A DNA stretch of 13,771 bases from an uncultured bacterium. Its GTDB lineage: Bacteria > Planctomycetota > Phycisphaerae > Sedimentisphaerales > Anaerobacaceae. The DNA lies in assembly GCA_913009865.1 (NCBI GenBank), contig CAJVYK010000034.1:1-13771 (forward strand). The letters run 5' to 3'. Position numbers and translations under genes: made by a program. The notes below the pieces were generated by a model that worked only from the letters and a program-made list of their open reading frames with translations, did no database searches and had not been told where the DNA came from. Positions 1 through 6,261 of this stretch are shown in pieces. The stretch's first letter is position 1. Each line of letters begins with the position of its first letter.

Positions 1-797
1 CCATCGTCGAAATGACGGAGACGCTGCTGCCAAAAGAAGATAACTGGGTCGGCCGGATGCTGGAGCGTGAATTGGGAAAGCTGGGGATTGATGTACTGAC
101 AGGTCAGAAGGTTGCTTCGGTTGATACGTCGGCAGGGACAGCGAAAGTTGTTCTCGAGAGCGCACAGATTGTAGAGGCCGAAAAAGTCCTCGTTTCGGTC
201 GGACGCAAGGCCGTTTGTGATAAGGAGACGATTGATGGGCTGGGTCTGGAGATGAATGGCGCAGCAATAGCGGTTAATGAGAAACTGAAAACAAATGTCA
301 GCGGCGTGTATGCGATCGGTGATGTGGTTGGAACGACTTATCTGGCTCACGGGGCCTTTGCCGAGGCAGAAGTGGCGGCGGATAATGTGACCGGTGGTAA
401 TGCGAAAATGGGCGATTATTCGCTGATTCCGCGGGCGGTCTATACGTTTCCGGAAATTGCATCGGTCGGTAAGACCGAAAATGTATGCAGGCAGCAGGGA
501 ATTGATGTAGCGGTCGGAAGAGCGTTCTTCAAGGCCAACGGTAGAAGTGTCGGGCATAATGAAACTGTCGGCGAGGTAAGGGTTGTGCGTGAAAAAGACG
601 GCGAGAAGGTTCTGGGGGTTGCAATGGTCGGAGCGGCGGTAACGGAACTTGCTGCCGCTGCGAGGTTCCTTATCGGAAGCACGGAGAGGTTCACAGAGGT
701 CAGCTTCCCACATCCAACAGCATCAGAAGTTTTGAAAGAGGCCTGGGAAGATACGTTCGGGATGAGCCTGCATATGCCGCCGAAAGTTGTGAGGTGA
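1..797 (+). CDS. lpdA: Dihydrolipoamide dehydrogenase (E3), C-terminal part, 5' end outside window
   Basis: FAD-dependent enzyme that reoxidises the dihydrolipoyl group of 2-oxoacid dehydrogenase or glycine-cleavage complexes with NAD+; it is cytoplasmic. The reading frame is open from base 3, and the first ATG (12) is an internal codon: the residues around it match the stretch just after the NAD-binding GxGxxG of the family. Counting from that Met, the visible part holds the end of the NAD domain (VSVGR, about 61-65), the second FAD-binding motif (YAIGDVVG, 100-107) and the dimerisation domain. The catalytic FPHPTASE motif has His234 and Glu239 as the active-site dyad. The redox-active CxxxxC and both GxGxxG motifs lie in the missing N-terminal part, roughly 45% of a usual 460-475 residue protein. 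The neighbouring E1/E2 or gcv genes are not visible, so the complex it serves is unknown. It ends 299 bases before rex and probably belongs to a separate transcription unit. Confidence 0.93.
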   Translation, partial: IVEMTETLLPKEDNWVGRMLERELGKLGIDVLTGQKVASVDTSAGTAKVVLESAQIVEAEKVLVSVGRKAVCDKETIDGLGLEMNGAAIAVNEKLKTNVSGVYAIGDVVGTTYLAHGAFAEAEVAADNVTGGNAKMGDYSLIPRAVYTFPEIASVGKTENVCRQQGIDVAVGRAFFKANGRSVGHNETVGEVRVVREKDGEKVLGVAMVGAAVTELAAAARFLIGSTERFTEVSFPHPTASEVLKEAWEDTFGMSLHMPPKVVR

Positions 798-1021
798 GTG
801 TATAGCGGCGTACTGTGCACGTTTCCTTCTTCAAACTTTGTACAGCATATCAGTAAAATGCTGACCGACGCGCATAACCAGATACTCTCAGCTATTTCCT
901 GTTCATTAAATTGACAAAAATCTTTATTTTTTTTTACACCTTTCCTGGATATGCGAGGTAACCTCCTGTCTATAAAGTAATTAAGCAAAAGGATTTTATT
1001 GCATAAACAAAGCGAATTTTC

Positions 1022-1049
1022 TTGACGGATATAATAATTGAGCTATACT
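1022..1049 (+). promoter_or_regulatory. Putative sigma70-type promoter of rex (and perhaps the hydrogenase operon)
   Basis: TTGACG at 1022-1027 and TATACT at 1044-1049 are separated by 16 bases and lie 48 bases before the rex ATG. A perfect TATAAT at 1030-1035 overlaps this stretch but has no good -35 partner. A TTGACA at 911-916 has no convincing -10. Identification rests on consensus match alone. Confidence 0.5.
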
Positions 1050-1058
1050 CTAAATAGT

Positions 1059-1076
1059 TTGTGAATGTGAACTCAA
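1059..1076 (+). promoter_or_regulatory. Candidate Rex operator (autoregulation)
   Basis: TTGTGA-N6-ACTCAA resembles the known Rex box TTGTGA-N6-TCACAA. The left half is perfect and the right half matches at 4 of 6 positions. It starts 10 bases after the proposed -10, so bound Rex would cover the start of transcription. The position just upstream of rex itself supports the call; the imperfect right half weakens it. Confidence 0.45.
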
Positions 1077-1096
1077 GCACCAAGCAACGATAAGCT

Positions 1097-1717
1097 ATGA
1101 GATATTACAGAATTTCAGATGAGACTGTTCGGCGGCTGCCTATTTACCTCAGGGGACTGCTGTTTTTAGCCGAACAGGGACAGCAGAACATATCCAGCCG
1201 AAAGTTAGCTGATTTCCTCGGTGTTAATTCCTGGCAGATAAGAAAGGATTTTTCATATTTTGGCGGTTTCGGGACACGCGGCGTAGGCTATAGTATCGAA
1301 AAGCTCATAAAGCAAATCAATAAAATCCTTAAACTTGACGTTGGCCACAAGGCGGCTCTGGTTGGAGTTGGTAATTTGGGCTCGGCTGTTTTAATATATC
1401 CGGGCTTTAGAATATATGGTTTCGACATCGCCGCCGCTTTCGACGCCAACCCTAAAAAGGTCGGTAGAAAAATAAGGAATATCACGATTGAAGACATTTC
1501 AAATTTGCAGACGTTGAAAAAACGAAAAATCAACCTTGCGATTATCGCCGTTCCCCGCGACGCCGCTCAGCAAACAGCCGATGCACTAATCAAAGCAGGG
1601 GTAAAGGGCATCTTGAACTTTTCTCCGCATTACATAGCAGTACCTAAGAAAGTAAAAGTAATAACTATTGACATTGCAATGGACCTTGCTCGTCTGCCAT
1701 ACTATATGCCGACATAG
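1097..1717 (+). CDS. rex: Redox-sensing transcriptional repressor Rex
   Basis: DNA-binding repressor that reads the NADH/NAD+ ratio: NADH binding releases it from operators of fermentation, hydrogenase and respiratory genes. The 206 residues match the usual Rex length. Residues 1-80 form the winged-helix domain, with the typical SSRKLADFLGVNSWQIRKDFSYFG (33-56) followed by GTRGVGY. Residues 85-200 are the Rossmann domain, with GVGNLG at 90-95 and the GFDIAAAFDANPKKVG stretch (108-123) that contacts the adenosine part. The C-terminal helix of the family, which swaps between subunits, is present. The ATG at 1097 is chosen because it gives a full-length N-terminus; no strong Shine-Dalgarno is seen. 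No terminator is visible in the 115 bases before the next gene, so rex may be the first gene of the hydrogenase operon and control it. That link is inferred from position and the candidate operator upstream. Confidence 0.95.
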   Translation: MRYYRISDETVRRLPIYLRGLLFLAEQGQQNISSRKLADFLGVNSWQIRKDFSYFGGFGTRGVGYSIEKLIKQINKILKLDVGHKAALVGVGNLGSAVLIYPGFRIYGFDIAAAFDANPKKVGRKIRNITIEDISNLQTLKKRKINLAIIAVPRDAAQQTADALIKAGVKGILNFSPHYIAVPKKVKVITIDIAMDLARLPYYMPT

Positions 1718-1832
1718 ACGTAAGAGAAAATTTAAAAATCCGAAAAGAAAAGGTGAAAATTTTTGCAATACAATTTTGTTATTTGAATTTTCCTTACTCA
1801 GTACGAGACGCTATATAACGGAATACGAAATT

Positions 1833-2882
1833 ATGGAAACTGTTTTTATAAGTAAACTGAAACCATTTTTAGATGCTGTTGCCGAACAGATGGAACTTTA
1901 TGTTCCGAAAAAGACCGGACGCCACTTCGTATATAGTAAATACAACCCTTCCACTGAGACGGTGGTGGAATTTAATAATATTCGTACCTGTGTACCGGCG
2001 AAAGAGTTTTTGTTTCCGGTACGCGAACTGGCTGCAACTTCCCCCAAATCTCTTGATTTGAAGGATATAAAACCATTTGCTGTGTTCGGGCTTAAAGACT
2101 GTGATTTGCGCTCTATCGAAATCCTGGACAAAGTTTTTGCAGACGATGAATTCCAGGACCCGTTTTATGTAGCGCTACGTGAGAATATCTTTATAATCTC
2201 GGGCGATTGCACCGAGATAGGTGAAAGCTGTTTCTGCAATCTTTTTAACGGACGGGCCTTTGCCGGCGGCGGGTTTGATTTGAACATCTCGAAAATAAAT
2301 GATGGCTTTATTATCGAAGCCGGTTCACAAAAGGGGCAGGGCTTCATAGAAGGACACCGCAGTCTTTTTGCTGATGTCCCTGAGGCCTTGCTGGCCGAGC
2401 GAAATGAAAACAGGGCTCGGGTACAAAATCAGCTTGAGCAAAACAATACCGAACTCCAGCTCAATACGACACTTAGGGAAGTCGTGGAAAACAGTCAAAA
2501 TTCTGAAGTTTTTGATGTCGAATCACAAAATTGCGTCGAATGCCAGGCCTGTACGAGAGTCTGTCCTACCTGTCATTGTTTTTACCTTTATGATACCAAA
2601 CTCCAAAGTTACTTCGCCAAAATGAAGATGTGGGACAGTTGTATGAGGACCGGTTTCGCAGCCGTAGCCGGCGGCGCAAATCCCCACAAAGTACTCGGCG
2701 ACAGGATTAAACACCGTTTCATGCACAAATTTGTTTATTTTCTTGATAGATATGGTATCGATATGTGCGTCGGATGTGGTAGATGCGTTGATGCCGACCC
2801 CAGTGAAATGGATATGCGAACAGTGTTAAGAAAACTGAGTGAAGAGTTTAAGGATAAAAAAGAAGCGAACGTTACAAAATGA
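1833..2882 (+). CDS. hydB: HydB-like iron-sulfur subunit of a hydrogenase diaphorase module
   Basis: Resembles the beta subunit of archaeal soluble sulfhydrogenases, an electron carrier between a flavoprotein (next gene) and a hydrogenase core. The ATG at 1833 gives 349 residues; the open frame extends back to 1668, but that would overlap rex by 50 bases and add a non-homologous basic tail. The N-terminal domain (to about 185) has the family's FAVFGLKDCDLRSI (82-95) and DPFYVALRENIFIISGDC (109-126) stretches. A cysteine cluster follows at C234, C237, C240, C244 and C247. The second cluster, C312-x2-C315-x2-C318, has Asp322 where the fourth Cys of a CxxCxxCxxxCP motif is expected. Residues 188-230 are Gln/Asn/Glu-rich and probably helical. 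The stop overlaps the next start (ATGA), suggesting translational coupling with hydG. No clear promoter was found in the 115 bases upstream. Confidence 0.85.
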   Translation: METVFISKLKPFLDAVAEQMELYVPKKTGRHFVYSKYNPSTETVVEFNNIRTCVPAKEFLFPVRELAATSPKSLDLKDIKPFAVFGLKDCDLRSIEILDKVFADDEFQDPFYVALRENIFIISGDCTEIGESCFCNLFNGRAFAGGGFDLNISKINDGFIIEAGSQKGQGFIEGHRSLFADVPEALLAERNENRARVQNQLEQNNTELQLNTTLREVVENSQNSEVFDVESQNCVECQACTRVCPTCHCFYLYDTKLQSYFAKMKMWDSCMRTGFAAVAGGANPHKVLGDRIKHRFMHKFVYFLDRYGIDMCVGCGRCVDADPSEMDMRTVLRKLSEEFKDKKEANVTK

Positions 2883-3700
2883 ATCAGAATTTCTACCAAC
2901 CTATAAACGGCCAAATCGTTGACATTATAGATGAATCCCCGACGATTAAAAGTTTTGTCGTTGTGCCGGAAGAAGAATTTAAGTTCGAAACAGGCCAATT
3001 CGTGGAGCTGACTTTGCCGGGCGTTGGCGAAGCGCCGTTTACCCCCTCCTCCTCGCCGGCTGATAGTGAAAAGATGGAAATTACCATTATGAACGCCGGC
3101 AGGATAACAGCTTTATTACATCAGTGTGACAAAGGCCAAAAGGTTGGTATTCGCGGGCCGTTTGGTAACGGCTATCCGATTGATGATTTTGTCGGCAAAG
3201 AAATTTACATTGTCGGCGGCGGTGTAGGTTTAGCGCCAATCCGGTCTCTGTTCTTGACCCTGATCGACAGGATAAAAGAGTTCAAATCGGTAGTGTGCCG
3301 ATTCGGAGCCAGAACACCAGATGATTTTATCTACAAAAATACGCTTTTCGGCTCCTGGCAAAGTATCGCCGGTGTCGATATGAAACTTACCGTCGATGAG
3401 GCGAACAACGATTGGGACGGTAATGTCGGCGTGGTAACTACAATACTGGCCCAAGATGACGTGGACGTCGCAAACAGCGCTGCGGTAGTCTGCGGCCCGC
3501 CGATTATGATGAAATATGCTCTCTTAAAGTTACTGGAGTTCGGATTCAGCGACGAGAATATTTATCTTTCAATGGAAAAAAATATGAGCTGCGGGATAGG
3601 TAAATGCGGCCATTGCATGCTCGGCAAATATTATGTCTGTAAAGACGGGCCGGTCTTTACCTACGGGCAAATAAAAAAATATCCTGAAATCTGGGACTAA
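2879..3700 (+). CDS. hydG: HydG-like FAD/NAD(P)-binding [2Fe-2S] subunit of the diaphorase module
   Basis: Ferredoxin-NADP+ reductase-type flavoprotein of the PyrK/sulfhydrogenase-gamma family, expected to pass electrons between NAD(P)H and the iron-sulfur subunit encoded just upstream. The 273 residues run as an FAD-binding barrel (about 8-100) with EAPFTPSSSP at 51-60 as the flavin loop, and a nucleotide-binding domain with GGGVGLAPIRS at 113-123 and CGPPIMM at 205-211. A C-terminal [2Fe-2S] site has Cys238, 243, 246 and 254 (CX4CX2CX7C). NADH versus NADPH preference cannot be read from the sequence. The start overlaps the hydB stop. In sulfhydrogenases these two subunits serve a soluble hydrogenase; here the only hydrogenase core nearby is the membrane-bound one downstream, so they probably form its NAD(P)H module. 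That partnership is inference. Confidence 0.88.
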   Translation: MNQNFYQPINGQIVDIIDESPTIKSFVVVPEEEFKFETGQFVELTLPGVGEAPFTPSSSPADSEKMEITIMNAGRITALLHQCDKGQKVGIRGPFGNGYPIDDFVGKEIYIVGGGVGLAPIRSLFLTLIDRIKEFKSVVCRFGARTPDDFIYKNTLFGSWQSIAGVDMKLTVDEANNDWDGNVGVVTTILAQDDVDVANSAAVVCGPPIMMKYALLKLLEFGFSDENIYLSMEKNMSCGIGKCGHCMLGKYYVCKDGPVFTYGQIKKYPEIWD

Positions 3701-3703
3701 AGG

Positions 3704-3733
3704 CCGTGCCTCGTGACCCCGTGCCTTATGACC
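3704..3733 (+). repeat. Short tandem duplication in the hydG-polyferredoxin gap
   Basis: Two adjacent 15-base copies, CCGTGCCTCGTGACC (3704-3718) and CCGTGCCTTATGACC (3719-3733), differ at two positions; the first three bases of a third copy follow. The repeat starts four bases after the hydG stop. No function is apparent. Confidence 0.8.
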
Positions 3734-3750
3734 CCGAACACAAAACAGCA

Positions 3751-3776
3751 GATGCGAAACTATGGATGCGAAACTA
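3751..3776 (+). repeat. Twelve-base direct repeat across the start codon of the polyferredoxin gene
   Basis: GATGCGAAACTA occurs at 3751-3762 and again at 3765-3776, with two bases between. The second copy encodes the first residues of the downstream protein (DAKL), so the upstream copy looks like a duplication of the gene's 5' end. Confidence 0.85.
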
Positions 3777-4280
3777 ATAATCGACTTGCAGAAATGTAAA
3801 CAATGCGACAAGTGTACTGCGGCCTGTTCATATAAACATCACCCCGAAAATAGTGGGATAGATGCACTGCTGGAAAAGGTTCGCTTTGCTTTGATTTGCC
3901 GTAAGTGCCAAGCAGCACCGTGTACGAATGCCTGTCCACAAAAGGCACTGGAGAAAGTTTCGGCCGAAGACGGTAAAGAAAGCATATTGAAGCGTCACAA
4001 TATGCTTTGCACGGCTTGCGGTACTTGTGCGATAGCATGTCCATTCGGTACGATTTATACCGAGCTGACGCCCTTTGCCTCCAGTGTTTGCGACCTGAGC
4101 AAAAACAGATTAAAGGCGGGAGAAAAACCGTTATGTGTTACCACCTGCACGTATGGAGCTCTTGAATACAAAGAAGTTGCCGCCGGGCCGGACCTGACGG
4201 AGGTCTTTGACGGCGTCGTCGTAAAAGTAGCCGGCGGTGAACTGTGGCAGCCGTTCCTGAGGGAAAAGGCAAAGAAATGA
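3762..4280 (+). CDS. HycB/CooF-like four-cluster ferredoxin subunit
   Basis: Electron-transfer protein of the HycB/CooF/DmsB type, expected to link the diaphorase or soluble ferredoxin to the hydrogenase core. The 172 residues contain four cysteine groups in the family order: C12-C15-C18-C22; C46-C49-C54-C58; C83-C86-C89-C93; and C110...C125-C129. The last group normally opens with CxxC (often KCDLC), but here residue 113 is Ser (AGC codon), leaving three cysteines. There is no signal peptide or membrane segment, so it should sit on the cytoplasmic side. The ATG at 3762 is the only in-frame start that fits the first cluster; it lacks a Shine-Dalgarno sequence and is preceded by a duplicated copy of its own first codons. 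The stop overlaps the next gene's ATG (ATGA), tying it to the hydrogenase core. Confidence 0.88.
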   Translation: MDAKLIIDLQKCKQCDKCTAACSYKHHPENSGIDALLEKVRFALICRKCQAAPCTNACPQKALEKVSAEDGKESILKRHNMLCTACGTCAIACPFGTIYTELTPFASSVCDLSKNRLKAGEKPLCVTTCTYGALEYKEVAAGPDLTEVFDGVVVKVAGGELWQPFLREKAKK

Positions 4281-5221
4281 CCGAAGTATTACAAAATTTG
4301 TTCTGGATTCTGATTTTTCCGGGCTTTTTATTTACCGCCTGTTTCGGCCTTATTGCCTGCTGGATAGTCCGCAAGGTCAGCGCCCTTGTGCAGTGGCGAG
4401 TCGGCCCGCCATTTTATCAGCCATTTGTGGATGTCATAAAATTGATGGGAAAGGAAATACTTGTACCCCAGCAGGCTCAACGAACCGTCTTCTTAACGGC
4501 ACCACTTGTCGGTCTGGCGGGGCTGCTGCTGCTTTCGACAATGCTCTGGCGGATAACTATCGAGCCGACAGTACCTTTTGTCGGTGATGTCATTGTAGCG
4601 ATTTATCTAATGGCGCTGCCGTCTCTGGCGTTGATTCTGGGCAGCAGCGCCAGTGCCAGTCCCCATGCGGCTGTCGGTACGAGCAGGGAAATGAAACTGG
4701 TTATGAGCTATGAGCTGCCTTTGGTGATGGCTTTTATTGTGGTGATTATAAAAAGCGGAGGACAGCTTAGTTTAGCCACACTTGCTCAGCAGACACCTGC
4801 CCTTAGCATATCGGGAATGTTAGCGTTTCTGGTCAGCTTATTGTGCATTCAGGCAAAACTCGGGTTTGTCCCATTCGATATAGCCGAGGCCGAGACCGAG
4901 CTTGGCAGCGGTGTTTTGATGGAATACTCCGGCGCCCTGCTCGCCGTCTGGAAACTTATCCAGGCAATGATGCTCGTGGCGATGCCGTTGTTTTTGGTAA
5001 TTATGTTCCTCGGCGGATTCGGTACGAGTGGAATGTCGCTGGTATGGGGTATTTGCAAATATGTATTGATACTGGTATTGATGATTTTAATAAAGAATAC
5101 CAACCCGCGTGTGCGGATTGACCAGGCAATGAAATTCTTCTGGATTTACTGCGGAATTGTTTTGGCTGTTGCTATATTGTTGGCAACAATAGGTGATTGT
5201 TATGGCATCAATTGGCTTTGA
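4277..5221 (+). CDS. mbhM: NuoH-like membrane anchor subunit of group 4 [NiFe] hydrogenase (MbhM/EchB/HyfC type)
   Basis: Integral membrane subunit that anchors the hydrogenase arm and couples electron transfer to ion movement. The 314-residue protein has about eight hydrophobic segments. It carries the conserved family motifs: RVGP with QPFxDxIKLxxKE (41-60), GTSREMKLVMSYELPLV (134-150) and PFDIAEAETEL (199-209), plus MEYSG around 216-219. The acidic residues in these loops line the proton path in complex I relatives. The ATG at 4277 overlaps the previous stop and has purine-rich sequence upstream; an in-frame ATG 33 bases earlier lies inside the polyferredoxin gene and would add only hydrophilic residues. 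It precedes the small and large subunit genes, whereas in archaeal mbh operons the anchor follows them. Confidence 0.93.
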   Translation: MTEVLQNLFWILIFPGFLFTACFGLIACWIVRKVSALVQWRVGPPFYQPFVDVIKLMGKEILVPQQAQRTVFLTAPLVGLAGLLLLSTMLWRITIEPTVPFVGDVIVAIYLMALPSLALILGSSASASPHAAVGTSREMKLVMSYELPLVMAFIVVIIKSGGQLSLATLAQQTPALSISGMLAFLVSLLCIQAKLGFVPFDIAEAETELGSGVLMEYSGALLAVWKLIQAMMLVAMPLFLVIMFLGGFGTSGMSLVWGICKYVLILVLMILIKNTNPRVRIDQAMKFFWIYCGIVLAVAILLATIGDCYGINWL

Positions 5222-5242
5222 CCATAATAAAAAGGTAAATTT

Positions 5243-5674
5243 ATGAGCTGGAAAATATGGTCATTAAAAAAATCGCCGTGGGTATTTCACGTTAACACCG
5301 GTGCGTGCAACAATTGCGACATCGAAATTGTTAACTTGCTGACGCCAAAGTTTGACGTTGAGAGGTTCGGCATCAAATTGGTCGGCTCGCCGCGGCACGC
5401 TGACGCCCTGCTGGTAACCGGCGTAGTAACCCGCCAGGCGGCGCCCCGGCTGCAGGAAGTCTATCGCCAGACATCCAAACCCTGCGTTGTTTTTGCAATC
5501 GGTGCTTGTGCCTGTGACAAAGGGATATTCCACAACGGCTATCATGTAGTTGGGCCCGTGGATAAAATAATCAAAGAAATAGACCCCAATGCGATTATCG
5601 CATACGTGCCGGGCTGCCCGCCGAAGCCGGAAGCTATGATTTCCGGCGTGGTGAAGGCACTATCAACTTTGTAA
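5243..5674 (+). CDS. mbhJ: [NiFe] hydrogenase small subunit, NuoB-like (MbhJ/EchC type)
   Basis: Carries the proximal [4Fe-4S] cluster next to the NiFe site and contacts the large subunit and the membrane anchor. The 143 residues include the four expected ligands: Cys22 and Cys25 (TGACNNCDIEI), Cys89 (IGACACDKG) and Cys125 (PGCPPKPEA). The Cys-x2-Cys spacing is that of group 4 hydrogenase small subunits, and the protein lacks the twin-arginine signal and extra C-terminal clusters of uptake hydrogenases, so it faces the cytoplasm. AAAGG at 5231-5235 is a fair Shine-Dalgarno for the ATG. It lies 21 bases after the anchor gene and 16 bases before the NuoC-like gene. Confidence 0.95.
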   Translation: MSWKIWSLKKSPWVFHVNTGACNNCDIEIVNLLTPKFDVERFGIKLVGSPRHADALLVTGVVTRQAAPRLQEVYRQTSKPCVVFAIGACACDKGIFHNGYHVVGPVDKIIKEIDPNAIIAYVPGCPPKPEAMISGVVKALSTL

Positions 5675-5690
5675 AAAACAGGAAAGAAGT

Positions 5691-6140
5691 ATGAATCAGA
5701 TAGAGCTGAAAAATAAACTATCGGAAATAAAGGATAAGCTGGACGCAATCGAGCAAAAGGCGGAAAACAGAATATACCTTACCTGCAAGGCCGAAAACGC
5801 TTGCGCCGTCAACAGGTTCCTGTTAGAGGATATCGGCGCAAGATTTTGTGTCGCTACAGGTATTGACGCTGACGATTGTTTTGAGATTATTTATCACTAT
5901 TCGTACGACCAAACCGGCTGCTGTATTAACATAAAAGCTGTAATTTCCGACCGTGAAAAGCCTGCCATTGAATCTATCACACCATTTCTGCCGGCTGCAG
6001 AGTGGGCAGAAAGAGAGATACACGACATACTGGGAATCGATTTTAAGAATCATCCTAATCTGAGGCGGCTAATTTTAGCTGATGACTGGCCTGAAGGTGT
6101 TTATCCGATGAGAAAAGAAATAAAAGCTACGAATACCTAA
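5691..6140 (+). CDS. mbhK: NuoC-like 30-kDa-type subunit of the hydrogenase (MbhK type)
   Basis: Structural partner of the large subunit, homologous to the complex I 30-kDa subunit. The 149 residues begin with a predicted helical, charged stretch (about 4-28, possibly coiled coil). The protein ends with the diagnostic signature AEWAEREIHDILGIDFKNHP (103-122), followed by RRLILADDWPEGVYPMRK. It has no cofactor-binding motif; its five scattered cysteines do not form a cluster pattern. Upstream AGGAAAG gives a reasonable ribosome site. A 121-base gap with repeats separates it from the large-subunit gene, the longest gap inside the operon, although in many relatives these two subunits are adjacent or fused (as in HycE). 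Confidence 0.9.
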   Translation: MNQIELKNKLSEIKDKLDAIEQKAENRIYLTCKAENACAVNRFLLEDIGARFCVATGIDADDCFEIIYHYSYDQTGCCINIKAVISDREKPAIESITPFLPAAEWAEREIHDILGIDFKNHPNLRRLILADDWPEGVYPMRKEIKATNT

Positions 6141-6167
6141 GGCACAGGTTAAGCTCTGCCATAGGTA

Positions 6168-6250
6168 CACGAATAAATGAAAAATAATTAGTGAAAATTC
6201 GTGAAAATTCGTGGCTAAAAATAGAAATCAGTGAAATAAGTGGCTAAAAA
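6168..6250 (+). repeat. AT-rich iterated repeat (GTGAAAATTC / GTGGCTAAAAA) between mbhK and mbhL
   Basis: Two exact 10-base units GTGAAAATTC (6191-6200, 6201-6210) are followed by GTGGCTAAAAA (6211-6221). A degenerate second block, GTGAAATAAG plus TGGCTAAAAA, lies at 6231-6250. CACGAAT at 6168-6174 is the inverse of ATTCGTG at 6197-6203 and 6207-6213, so a hairpin is possible. The 121-base gap it occupies contains no gene. Similar text occurs, from memory, in intergenic regions of many environmental bacterial genomes; that resemblance is not verified here. Confidence 0.75.
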
Positions 6251-6261
6251 GTAAAAAGAAA

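Noticed and set aside
843..863. Hairpin CAGCAT...ATGCTG downstream of lpd as a terminator
   Set aside because: Only six base pairs with a nine-base loop and no T run directly after; the T run at 922-935 is too far away.
911..938. TTGACA at 911 as a promoter -35
   Set aside because: The matching -10 position reads TTTACA or TTACAC, which is poor; the pair at 1022-1049 is better.
955..965. Perfect 11-base palindrome GAGGTAACCTC upstream of rex
   Set aside because: Too short to claim as an operator, with no second copy near a promoter in the window; it may be chance.
440..988. Reverse-strand open frame of 182 codons across the end of lpd
   Set aside because: It mirrors the lpd coding frame, has no recognisable domain, and runs into the AT-rich promoter region; it is a shadow of the real gene.
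1718..1832. Second Rex box or promoter in the rex-hydB gap
   Set aside because: TTTCCT-N17-TATATA is a weak match and no TTGTGA-type palindrome is present; I do not call a site here.
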